A stretch of 64,000 bases of DNA from the NCBI GenBank assembly GCA_024698705.1, contig JAILQX010000047.1, positions 124,001-188,000 on the forward strand, in the 5' to 3' direction. Below, one piece after another: positions 18,565 through 26,287 of the stretch; the first letter of the stretch is position 1, and each line of letters begins with the position of its first letter. The DNA comes from Lachnospiraceae bacterium. GTDB taxonomy: Bacteria > Bacillota > Clostridia > Lachnospirales > Lachnospiraceae. The position numbers were made by a program, and so were the translations under genes. The notes beneath the pieces are model-generated. The model did not search any database. It saw nothing but the letters and a program-made list of their open reading frames with translations, and had not been told where the DNA came from.

Positions 18565-19260
18565 ATGAAGAGAGTAATGCTCAAACTCAGCGGAGAAGCA
18601 CTTGCGGGAGACAAAAAGCAGGGCTTTGACGAGGAAACCGTAAGAAAGGTTGCATTGCAGGTAAAGCAGATCGTGGACAAGGGCATGGAAGTCGGCATTG
18701 TAATTGGCGGCGGCAACTTCTGGAGAGGAAGGAGCAGTGAGAACATTGACAGGACCAAGGCCGATCAGATAGGTATGCTCGCAACGGTCATGAATTGCAT
18801 TTACGTATCCGAGATATTCAGGAGCGTCGGCATGATGACCAACATCCTCACACCCTTTGAGGTTGGTTCATTTACAAAACTGTTCAGCAAAGACAGGGCC
18901 AATAAATATTTTGCGGCCGGACATGTCGTGTTCTTTGCGGGTGGGACCGGACATCCTTATTTCTCAACAGATACGGGTGTTGTGCTCCGTGCGATAGAGG
19001 TTGATGCTGAAGTCATCCTTCTGGCAAAATCGATCGACGGTGTGTACGATGCGGATCCGAGGACCGATCCAAATGCAAAGAAATACGATGTTGTATCCAT
19101 AGACGAGGTCATAGCGAAGAATCTTCAGGTTGTCGATATGACGGCATCCATAATGGCAAGAGACAATAAAAAAGAAATGTGGGTATTCGATCTCAATGAG
19201 GAAAACAGCATAGTCAATACACTTGACGGCAGATTTAACGGAACAAAGGTTACAGTATAG
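18565..19260 (+). CDS. pyrH: UMP kinase
   Basis: Phosphorylates UMP to UDP; a cytoplasmic hexamer of the amino-acid-kinase fold, 231 aa, normal length. The motifs KLSGEAL, GGGNFWRG, ADQIGMLAT, the nucleotide-binding AGGTGHPYFSTDT and the DGVYDADPRTDP segment are all intact. RBS GGAGAGG precedes the ATG. frr starts ten bases later, the classical pyrH-frr pair. Confidence 0.97.
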   Translation: MKRVMLKLSGEALAGDKKQGFDEETVRKVALQVKQIVDKGMEVGIVIGGGNFWRGRSSENIDRTKADQIGMLATVMNCIYVSEIFRSVGMMTNILTPFEVGSFTKLFSKDRANKYFAAGHVVFFAGGTGHPYFSTDTGVVLRAIEVDAEVILLAKSIDGVYDADPRTDPNAKKYDVVSIDEVIAKNLQVVDMTASIMARDNKKEMWVFDLNEENSIVNTLDGRFNGTKVTV

Positions 19261-19270
19261 GGAGGTATGT

Positions 19271-19822
19271 ATGGACGCAAGAATCGAAGGTTACAACGAT
19301 AAGATGAAAAAGGCTTATGATTATCTGATATCGGATTATCAGACCATAAGAGCGGGAAGAGCCAATCCGCACGTACTTGACAAGATAAAGGTTGATTATT
19401 ACGGAACACCCACACCTATTCAGCAGGTGGGCAATATTTCGGTTCCCGAACCGCGTATGATCCAGATAGCACCGTGGGACAAGAGCCTTATAAAGGCAGT
19501 GGAAAAGGCCATTCTTGCTTCCGATGTAGGCATTACACCTTCCAATGACGGAGCGGTGATCAGACTGGTATTTCCGGAACTTACGGAAGAGAGACGTAAG
19601 GAACTGGTAAAGGACATCAAGAAAAAGGGAGAAGATGCAAAGGTAGCCGTACGTAACATCAGAAGAGACGGAAATGATGCATTGAAGAAACTTTCAAAGG
19701 AAGATGTCAGTGAGGATGAGATCAAGGACCTTGAAGATAAGCTCCAGAAAGTTACGGACGGATATATCAAGGATATAGATGCTGCCGTTGACAACAAGTC
19801 AAAGGAAATCATGACAGTGTAA
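19271..19822 (+). CDS. frr: Ribosome recycling factor
   Basis: Splits post-termination ribosomes together with EF-G. The ATG at 19271 follows GGGAGG and gives 183 aa, near the usual 185; an upstream in-frame ATG lies inside pyrH. Conserved segments are IRAGRANPHVLDKI, YYGTPTPIQQVGNISVPEPR, SDVGITPSNDG, PELTEERRKELVK and RNIRRDGND. A terminator with a UUCG loop follows immediately, separating pyrH-frr from uppS-cdsA. Confidence 0.97.
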   Translation: MDARIEGYNDKMKKAYDYLISDYQTIRAGRANPHVLDKIKVDYYGTPTPIQQVGNISVPEPRMIQIAPWDKSLIKAVEKAILASDVGITPSNDGAVIRLVFPELTEERRKELVKDIKKKGEDAKVAVRNIRRDGNDALKKLSKEDVSEDEIKDLEDKLQKVTDGYIKDIDAAVDNKSKEIMTV

Positions 19823-19827
19823 TAAAG

Positions 19828-19849
19828 AGGACACTTCGGTGTCCTTTTT
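19828..19849 (+). terminator. Rho-independent terminator after frr
   Basis: A 7-bp stem AGGACAC / GTGTCCT closed by a stable TTCG loop, then five T. Confidence 0.85.
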
Positions 19850-19858
19850 AATTAATGT

Positions 19859-19877
19859 AATGTTCCGTAGGAACGTT
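19859..19877. repeat. Short palindrome related to the repeats before rseP
   Basis: AATGTTCC-GTA-GGAACGTT forms an 8-bp stem with one G-T pair. The same core (GTTCC / GGAAC next to AACATTA-like flanks) recurs in the tandem repeats at 22612-22753. Confidence 0.5.
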
Positions 19878-19905
19878 AGAAAGAGCATTGATTGTGGAGA
19901 ACAGG

Positions 19906-20616
19906 ATGAATATACCTAAACATGTAGCTATCATTCTTGACGGCAACGGCAGGTGGGCAAAGTCCAAGGGACTTCCGCGCAATGCCGGCCACGTACAGGG
20001 GGCAAGGGTTGTCGAGGATATGTGTGAGATCATATATAACAGAGGTGTGGAATATTTTACGGTGTATGCTTTTTCCACGGAGAACTGGTCGAGGCCGGAC
20101 GATGAGGTCGAGGCCCTGATGAAGTTGCTCCGCAATTATATGGTCAACTGTAAAAAACGTGCCAATAAGAACAATATGAAGGTACGTGTCATAGGCGACA
20201 AGAGCCGACTGGATGACGATATCCGTGAAAAGATAGAGGATCTTGAACAGGCAACGAAAGACAATACCGGGTTGCATTTTACCATTGCGATAAATTACGG
20301 CGGAAGAGATGAGATAACCAGAGCGGCAAGAAAGCTTGCAAAGCTTGCCGCGGACGGGGAGATCTCGCCTGACGAAATAACTATAGACAAATTCGGAGCA
20401 TCTCTGGATACCGGAGATTATCCCGATCCCGATCTGCTGATCAGGACCTGCGGAGAGCAGAGGATATCCAATTTCCTTCTATGGCAGAGTGCCTATACGG
20501 AATTCTATTTTTGCGACTGTCCGTGGCCGGATTTCAACGCAGAGGAACTTGAAAAGGCAATAGAAGCCTACAATAAGAGAGACAGAAAGTACGGTGGAAT
20601 CAAGGAGGAGAAGTAA
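19906..20616 (+). CDS. uppS: Undecaprenyl diphosphate synthase
   Basis: Builds the C55 lipid carrier of cell-wall synthesis from FPP and IPP by cis-prenyl transfer. The protein is 236 aa. Catalytic Asp and diphosphate site are in ILDGNGRWAKSKG; YAFSTENWSRP, INYGGRDEI and the C-terminal LIRTCGEQRISNFLLWQSAYTEF stretch are intact. The ATG at 19906 follows GGAG; the TTG at 19888 is less likely. Its stop codon overlaps the cdsA ATG by one base, indicating translational coupling. Confidence 0.97.
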   Translation: MNIPKHVAIILDGNGRWAKSKGLPRNAGHVQGARVVEDMCEIIYNRGVEYFTVYAFSTENWSRPDDEVEALMKLLRNYMVNCKKRANKNNMKVRVIGDKSRLDDDIREKIEDLEQATKDNTGLHFTIAINYGGRDEITRAARKLAKLAADGEISPDEITIDKFGASLDTGDYPDPDLLIRTCGEQRISNFLLWQSAYTEFYFCDCPWPDFNAEELEKAIEAYNKRDRKYGGIKEEK

Positions 20617-21434
20617 TGTTCAAAACCCGTGCAATAAGCGCAGTTTTTATCGTGATAATATCCGCTTTGAGCATTTATCAGGGAGGGATCATTCTCGGAC
20701 TGATCATGCTTGCCATATCCCTGATCGCATTTTATGAGCTTTCAAAGGCAACAGGGATCCATTCGGAGGATAAGAAGGTCAATGAGATAGAGGCTTTGTC
20801 TTATATTTCAATAACGGTTTTTTATGTGATGACATATTTTGAACTGGCTGATCTGTATATGGGCATATGGCTTGTTCTTTCGGTACTCATACTTTTGGCA
20901 GCTTATGTATTTGCATTTCCGAAGATCGAAGCAAAAAATATCATGACAGCGGTCTTCTGTATACTTTATGCACCGGTCATGTTCTCATTTATTGTGAGAC
21001 TCAGAGCCATGGATTACGGTTTCTGGCTGGTATGGCTGGTGTTTATAGCATCATGGGTCAGCGACACATGCGCATATTGTGTGGGAATGCTGTTTGGAAA
21101 GCATAAGCTGGCACCGAAGCTGAGCCCCAAGAAATCCATCGAGGGAGCAATAGGCGGCATAGTCGGAGCGGCAATAGTCGGAGCATTGTACGGCTGGCTG
21201 TTCTCTGCTGTTGTAATGAATGACCTAAACCAGATATGGATCTGCGCTTTGATCGGCGGTGTGGGAAGCATCGTCAGCCAGATCGGCGATCTTACGGCAT
21301 CCGGCATCAAACGACAGCATGATATCAAGGATTACGGACATCTGATCCCGGGGCACGGAGGTATAATGGACAGATTTGACAGCGTTATAACCGCGGCACC
21401 GATGATCTATATACTTGCCATGGCATTGATGTAA
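20616..21434 (+). CDS. cdsA: Phosphatidate cytidylyltransferase (CDP-diglyceride synthase)
   Basis: Makes CDP-diacylglycerol from phosphatidate and CTP, the branch point of phospholipid synthesis. A 272-aa polytopic membrane protein with about eight helices. The signature near the C-terminus, SQIGDLTASGIKRQHDIKDYG followed by PGHGGIMDRFDS, is intact, and SPKKSIEGAIGG precedes it. RBS AAGGAGGAG lies in the end of uppS, with which it overlaps by one base. Confidence 0.96.
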   Translation: MFKTRAISAVFIVIISALSIYQGGIILGLIMLAISLIAFYELSKATGIHSEDKKVNEIEALSYISITVFYVMTYFELADLYMGIWLVLSVLILLAAYVFAFPKIEAKNIMTAVFCILYAPVMFSFIVRLRAMDYGFWLVWLVFIASWVSDTCAYCVGMLFGKHKLAPKLSPKKSIEGAIGGIVGAAIVGALYGWLFSAVVMNDLNQIWICALIGGVGSIVSQIGDLTASGIKRQHDIKDYGHLIPGHGGIMDRFDSVITAAPMIYILAMALM

Positions 21435-21446
21435 AAGGAATAGAGG

Positions 21447-22598
21447 ATGAAAAACATATGTATACTGGGGTCCACGGGTTCCATAGGTACCCAGACCATG
21501 GAAATAGTAAGAGCATATAAGGACGATCTCAAGGTTGTTTCCATGTCAGCTGCGCACAATACGGAGCTCATGGAGAAGCAGGTCAGGGAAGTTGCACCCT
21601 CAAAGGTGTGCATGTTTGACGAGAAGGCAGCCGAAGAGCTTCGCGCGCGCATAGCGGATACAGATACGAAGGTATTGTCCGGCATGGAAGGACTTATAGA
21701 ACTGTGTGAGGATGAAAACTGTGAAATGGTCGTGACGGCGGTTGTCGGAATGATCGGGATACGTCCAACGATAGCAGCCATAAACGCGGGAAAAGACATA
21801 GCCCTGGCAAATAAAGAGACTCTTGTATGCGCGGGTCATATCATTATGCCCCTTGCAAAGAAAATGGGAGTGAAGATATTGCCGGTCGACAGCGAGCACA
21901 GTGCGATATTCCAGTCGCTTCAGGGATTTCCGAGGAAAAGTCTGGAACGTATATTGCTTACTGCGTCAGGCGGTCCTTTCAGAGGAAAAAAGAGAGAAGA
22001 GTTGGTTAACATAACATGGAGAGAAGCACTGAAGCATCCAAACTGGACCATGGGTAAAAAGGTGACTATAGATTCATCAACTCTTGTCAATAAAGGTCTC
22101 GAGGTCATGGAGGCTTCATGGCTGTTCGACGTTACGCCGGATAAGATAACGGTAGTTATACAGCCGCAGAGCATCATACATTCGGCAGTTCAATATGTTG
22201 ACGGCGGTATAATCGCACAGCTCGGTACACCCGATATGAAACTGCCCATACAATATGCGTTGTTTTATCCCGACAGACGTCCTATGGATGAGGAGAGGCT
22301 GGATCTGTTCAAGATAGGGCAGATAGGACTCGAGAAGCCGGATACAGAGACGTTCAAAGGACTTAAGCTGGCATACCGTGCCGCAAATGAGGGAGGAAGC
22401 CTTCCGACTGTATTTAATGCGGCAAATGAAAAGGCGGTAGCCCTTTTCCTTGAGGATAAGATAAGATTTCTTGATATATATGACATTATAGAAAAAGCCA
22501 TGGATGAGCATAAGACAATTCCGGATCCGGGCGTCGAGGAGATACTTAATGCCGAAAAGGAATGCTATGAACTGATCGATTCCATGGAGTTTTCTTAG
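21447..22598 (+). CDS. dxr: 1-deoxy-D-xylulose 5-phosphate reductoisomerase
   Basis: Second step of the MEP isoprenoid pathway, NADPH-dependent. The 383-aa protein has the dinucleotide fold at the N-terminus (LGSTGSIGTQT), ALANKETLVCAG, the metal site PVDSEHSAIFQ, the catalytic loop ASGGPF, HPNWTMGKKVTIDSSTLVNKGLE and NAANE. The gene lies 12 bases after cdsA with its own RBS. With ispG at 26.3 kb and uppS upstream, the window holds several steps of polyprenol supply. Confidence 0.97.
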   Translation: MKNICILGSTGSIGTQTMEIVRAYKDDLKVVSMSAAHNTELMEKQVREVAPSKVCMFDEKAAEELRARIADTDTKVLSGMEGLIELCEDENCEMVVTAVVGMIGIRPTIAAINAGKDIALANKETLVCAGHIIMPLAKKMGVKILPVDSEHSAIFQSLQGFPRKSLERILLTASGGPFRGKKREELVNITWREALKHPNWTMGKKVTIDSSTLVNKGLEVMEASWLFDVTPDKITVVIQPQSIIHSAVQYVDGGIIAQLGTPDMKLPIQYALFYPDRRPMDEERLDLFKIGQIGLEKPDTETFKGLKLAYRAANEGGSLPTVFNAANEKAVALFLEDKIRFLDIYDIIEKAMDEHKTIPDPGVEEILNAEKECYELIDSMEFS

Positions 22599-22611
22599 GG
22601 GGAGGGGGAAC

Positions 22612-22753
22612 GCTCGCCCATGTATAGTTCGCCTTCGGCGAAGGGCTCGCGCTACGTAATGCTCCTGCGGAACATTACAATTGCTCGCCCATATATAGTT
22701 CGCCTTCGGCGAAGGGCTCGCGCTGCATAACGTTCCTGCGGAACATTACATTT
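22612..22753. repeat. Two tandem 71-bp repeats with two palindromes each
   Basis: Copies at 22612-22682 and 22683-22753 differ at only a few positions. Each begins GCTCGCCCAT, contains the palindrome TTCGCC-TTC-GGCGAA, and ends with a GTTCC-TGC-GGAAC palindrome followed by ATTACA. They fill nearly all of the gap between dxr and rseP. The second palindrome resembles the one at 19859-19877. The structure recalls REP/BIME-type dispersed elements; whether it acts on mRNA stability, transcription or nothing cannot be told from sequence. Confidence 0.8.
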
Positions 22754-22773
22754 ATTAAACGGGAGGATGAGCA

Positions 22774-23964
22774 ATGTCCTTTACAACCATTTTGTGGTTT
22801 ATCTTCGTATTCTGTGTGATCGTTGTATCACATGAATTCGGACATTTTATAATCGCCAAGATAAACGGGATACACGTGATCGAATTTACCGTTGGTATGG
22901 GACCCAAGATATGGGGCTTCCATAAGAACGGTACTTATTATGTGCTCAGATGTTTGCCGCTTGGCGGAGCCTGCATCTTCGACGGGATGACCGACGAGGA
23001 TATCCTTGATAATGTCAAAAAAAGCGATAAAAAGTCATTGAAGGATAAGGCTGACCTGACAGCATTTGATGCGGAAAACGGGGACAATGATGCTATAGAT
23101 GCATCCGCACTTGAAGCGGTCGATACGGTCGGACCGGAGAAGAACTACGGTAAGAAGTTCAAGGATGCACCGGTGTGGGCGAGGATATCTACGGTCCTGG
23201 CAGGTCCGATGTTCAATTTCATCCTCTCATTTCTTCTTGCGATCGTCATAGTATGGTTCTGCGGCTCGGATGAACCCATAGTACATGAGCTCATGGAGGG
23301 CTATCCCGCAGCTGAAGCCGGTCTTATGGACGGAGACAGGATAGTTGAGATAGACGGCAGCAATATATTGACCGCAAGAGAGATATACATAAGCACTTTT
23401 ATCAATAAAGACGGCAAGCCGATGACTGTCACCTATGAGCGTGACGGAGAGAGATACACGACGACACTTGTTCCGAAGTACGACGAAGAATCCGGCAGAT
23501 ATCTGCTCGGACTCATGAACTACGGCGAATATGTGGAATGTAACAATGCGGGCGTGTTCAAATATGCTTTCCGTGAGGTGCGTTACGGACTCGTGGCTAC
23601 TTTCAAAAGTCTCGGGATGCTCATCACGGGCAACGGAAGCAAGGACGATATCGCGGGACCTGTCGGAATGGCGCAGATCATAGGTGATGTCGAAAAGCAG
23701 GCAAAGCCTTACGGTATAGGAACGGTGCTTTTGAACATGATCAATATAGCCATGCTTCTTAGCGTCAACCTCGGTATCATGAATCTTCTGCCGATACCTG
23801 CACTGGACGGAGGAAGGCTTATATTTCTTGTGATCGAAGCGGTACGCGGCAAACCGGTACCGGCCGAAAAAGAAGGCCTTGTAACACTCGTAGGCTTCAT
23901 ATTCCTGTTCGGACTTATGGTATTTGTCATGTTCAACGACATCATGAGACTGGTCAGCAGGTAA
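22774..23964 (+). CDS. rseP: RseP-family site-2 intramembrane zinc protease
   Basis: A membrane metalloprotease that cuts membrane-spanning segments of anti-sigma factors or leftover signal peptides. The 396-aa protein has the active site HEFGHF (H20, E21, H24), a PDZ domain (about residues 185-250, GYPAAEAGLMDGDRIVEIDG) and the second metal site NLLPIPALDGGRL in the C-terminal membrane part. Unusual is an acidic, Lys/Asp/Ala-rich insertion of about 55 residues (72-128) between the first helix region and LAGPMFNF. RBS GGGAGGA precedes the ATG directly after the tandem repeats. Confidence 0.94.
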   Translation: MSFTTILWFIFVFCVIVVSHEFGHFIIAKINGIHVIEFTVGMGPKIWGFHKNGTYYVLRCLPLGGACIFDGMTDEDILDNVKKSDKKSLKDKADLTAFDAENGDNDAIDASALEAVDTVGPEKNYGKKFKDAPVWARISTVLAGPMFNFILSFLLAIVIVWFCGSDEPIVHELMEGYPAAEAGLMDGDRIVEIDGSNILTAREIYISTFINKDGKPMTVTYERDGERYTTTLVPKYDEESGRYLLGLMNYGEYVECNNAGVFKYAFREVRYGLVATFKSLGMLITGNGSKDDIAGPVGMAQIIGDVEKQAKPYGIGTVLLNMINIAMLLSVNLGIMNLLPIPALDGGRLIFLVIEAVRGKPVPAEKEGLVTLVGFIFLFGLMVFVMFNDIMRLVSR

Positions 23965-23979
23965 ATAAGATAAGTTTGG

Positions 23980-24030
23980 GTAAAGCTCAGACTGCCTGCA
24001 GGCAAAGCGGGCAGAGCATGCTTTACTTTT
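23980..24030 (+). terminator. Probable terminator after rseP
   Basis: The outer stem GTAAAGC / GCTTTAC (23980-23986 with 24020-24026) encloses CTGCC / GGCAG and is followed by four T. It overlaps the promoter of the phosphatase gene. Confidence 0.55.
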
Positions 24031-24050
24031 CGGATATTTACGGATATAAT
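24022..24050 (+). promoter_or_regulatory. Promoter of the PP2C phosphatase / kinase pair
   Basis: TTTACT (24022-24027), 17 bases, TATAAT (24045-24050). It would give a leader of about 135 bases containing two hairpins. Confidence 0.65.
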
Positions 24051-24080
24051 CATTTTTATCATTTCTAAGCATATGTGATA

Positions 24081-24122
24081 CACGCACTCTTCAGTGCGTG
24101 ACACATCATTGTGCGAAAGCAC
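24081..24122 (+). other. Two hairpins in the leader of the PP2C phosphatase gene
   Basis: CACGCACT-CTTC-AGTGCGTG (24081-24100) is a perfect 8-bp stem; GTGC-GAAA-GCAC (24111-24122) is a short stem with a GNRA loop. No T tract follows either, so they are not terminators. They may stabilise the message or control translation. Confidence 0.45.
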
Positions 24123-24190
24123 GGATTTCCAGACAATACAACATTAAAACGATCGAAAACAAAAAAGATCTATCGGAAAAAGGAGAGGAT

Positions 24191-24898
24191 ATGCAGTTAT
24201 TTTCTGAGTTCTTATGGGAGAAGAATGCCCGTGAGATCAACGAAGATTCCCTCGCAATCAATCAGGTCGTCATGGGAGGAAAGCCTCTTTTGATGGCTGT
24301 TGTCTGTGATGGGATCGGTTCGCTGCCGCAGGGAGAGACTGCGAGCAGCTTTGTCGTTGCGCGCATGAAGAAGATGTTCGACGACATAGACAGGAACAGA
24401 CAGCCGAAAATGAGAAGGCTCAGGCACGGTATCGGCAGACAGTTGTACTACTGTCATGAGCAGATGGCAAAACTGGGTTACGGGACGACTATTTCCATGC
24501 TGATCATCTATGACAGGCGGGCTATGGTCATATCGCTCGGTGACAGCAGGATATATGCGGGTTACAAGGGAAAAAGGCTTAAGCAGATAACAACGGATAC
24601 GTGCGACGGGAAGGGAAGGCTTACCTGCGCTGTCGGTGTCGGGCCTTATGTGGGATTTAAGGAAAAGATCATGAGAATAGAAGCGGGGAGTATATTCTTA
24701 CTTTGCACCGACGGCTTTTACAGAAGAAATGACAGGAACATAAGGGAGCAGTCTTACAATGGTTTACATAACGAGGAAGACTGGCGCATCAAACTGGAGG
24801 AAATGTATCGCTATGCCGTGGAACACGGTGAAAAAGACAATGCTACCGGTATCGTTGTGATCGTATCCCCGGAAAGGAAAATGACATGGATGAAATGA
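24191..24898 (+). CDS. PP2C-family Ser/Thr protein phosphatase
   Basis: A metal-dependent protein phosphatase, 235 aa, expected to reverse the action of the kinase encoded next. The metal-binding motifs are present: the N-terminal NEDS, VCDGIGS, LGDSRIY, LCTDGF and EKDNAT. It lacks membrane segments. The ATG at 24191 follows AAAAAGGAGAGG; upstream in-frame starts lie in the structured leader. The kinase gene begins 13 bases before its stop codon, so the two are translationally coupled. It has its own promoter after rseP. Confidence 0.88.
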   Translation: MQLFSEFLWEKNAREINEDSLAINQVVMGGKPLLMAVVCDGIGSLPQGETASSFVVARMKKMFDDIDRNRQPKMRRLRHGIGRQLYYCHEQMAKLGYGTTISMLIIYDRRAMVISLGDSRIYAGYKGKRLKQITTDTCDGKGRLTCAVGVGPYVGFKEKIMRIEAGSIFLLCTDGFYRRNDRNIREQSYNGLHNEEDWRIKLEEMYRYAVEHGEKDNATGIVVIVSPERKMTWMK

Positions 24899-26175
24899 AA
24901 TACGGCTTTAGGATCGGAGACAGGTATGTGTGCCGCAAGGCTTTGGGAAGAGGAGGCAGCGGGACGGTCTTTCTGGCCTATGATGAAAAACTGGACAAGC
25001 ATTGGGCCGTCAAAGCCTGTGACAGGTATTCGAAGCAGGAGACAGAGGCACTTAAAAGAGTGGATCATTATGTATTTCCGAGGATAGTCGACGTTATCAG
25101 GCAGGATGATAGAGATTATCTCGTAATGGACTATGTGGAAGGCGAGACGCTCACTTCGTACATTGCAAAACATGCTGTCAATGAGAGGACAGTCTTAAAT
25201 TGGGCGGATAAAATAGCCGGCGCTATTGAATATCTTCACAATCAGGATCCCGTTATGCTCTACATGGATTGCAAGCCTGACAACATCATGATCACGTTGG
25301 GCGGCGACATAAGGCTCGTAGATATGGGAAGTGTCTATGTCTGTGATCCGAAAAGCGACAATATCGTGAGCGGGACGGGGTTCTTTGCGCCTGATGAGGT
25401 GAGAAAACGCCGGGGAAAAGGACAGGCACCTGATGAGCGCAGTGATGTATACAGCTTTGGGATGACACTGTATTTTCTGCTGACGGGCAGCAAACAAGAG
25501 TATCGCGATAAAGGCGGCGGACTGTGCCTCAGAAAATGCAACAGGAACATAAGCCCGGCGGCTGAGTATTTCGTAAGAAAATGTACGGCCAGAAGACCCG
25601 GAGACAGATTTCAGAGTTTTGAGGAGTTGAGAAAGGAGTTAAAGTACATACAAAAGCACAAAAGAGGACTGAGTGCGGTATTTAAACAGGTGTTTGACGG
25701 TATGTGCAAGAGCGTGCTGGCACTTCTCGTACTGATGAGCGCAGAGCGATATGTATCCTGCAAAGATAAAGATGTACTTGCATTGATGTTGATCTTATTT
25801 GCTGTTTTTCTGAGCCTGTGCAAAAGCAGACAGGTGTACACATGGGAAACGAAAAAAGATGTATTCAGGGGGGCGGGAAGAAGGCTTGTCATGATCGCGG
25901 TCTGTGTGATCTGCCGGGCGGGTACAAAAGCATCCGCGGCGGAGAGACTGGATGTCACATTGTACGATGGATACGGCAGGAAGCTTCTCGTCAGGCCGGG
26001 GGCGGTCTGGGAGATAAAGGATGACATAGCCATGAGCTTAAACCGCATGGAAACGGCGGGTGAAGAGTGCTTGATAACCATTACCTGCGACAGTGAATCG
26101 GGGGTTAAGAGCTACAGTTTTTTATGCACTTATGACAACTCTGAAAACTCCGAATCAGACATGTCATATAATTGA
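24886..26175 (+). CDS. Membrane-spanning Ser/Thr protein kinase, non-RD type
   Basis: A 429-aa kinase with an N-terminal catalytic domain (residues 12-260): glycine loop GRGGSGTVFLA, K43 in WAVKAC, catalytic D128, K130 and N133 in YMDCKPDNIM, metal-binding D146 in VDMGS. The usual HRD is YMD, so this is a non-RD kinase not controlled by an activation-loop Arg contact, and the APE motif reads APDE. Three hydrophobic segments follow (about 273-286, 293-312, 335-350), ending near KASAAERL. The last 75 residues form a small beta-rich domain, probably outside the cell and able to sense a ligand. PASTA repeats are absent. Topology is inferred. Confidence 0.85.
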   Translation: MDEMKYGFRIGDRYVCRKALGRGGSGTVFLAYDEKLDKHWAVKACDRYSKQETEALKRVDHYVFPRIVDVIRQDDRDYLVMDYVEGETLTSYIAKHAVNERTVLNWADKIAGAIEYLHNQDPVMLYMDCKPDNIMITLGGDIRLVDMGSVYVCDPKSDNIVSGTGFFAPDEVRKRRGKGQAPDERSDVYSFGMTLYFLLTGSKQEYRDKGGGLCLRKCNRNISPAAEYFVRKCTARRPGDRFQSFEELRKELKYIQKHKRGLSAVFKQVFDGMCKSVLALLVLMSAERYVSCKDKDVLALMLILFAVFLSLCKSRQVYTWETKKDVFRGAGRRLVMIAVCVICRAGTKASAAERLDVTLYDGYGRKLLVRPGAVWEIKDDIAMSLNRMETAGEECLITITCDSESGVKSYSFLCTYDNSENSESDMSYN

Positions 26176-26201
26176 AAATGAGACCCTATCTGTGATAAAA
26201 T
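26172..26201 (+). promoter_or_regulatory. Possible ispG promoter
   Basis: TTGAAA (26172-26177), 18 bases, TAAAAT (26196-26201), overlapping the end of the kinase gene and 87 bases before the ispG start. Confidence 0.45.
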
Positions 26202-26287
26202 AATCTTTGTCTGAAAATAGTCTGCGGCGTGCCCGAAATACGATAGAAAGATGGCGCAAAGCTTGTTAAATAAAGGGAATTTACATT

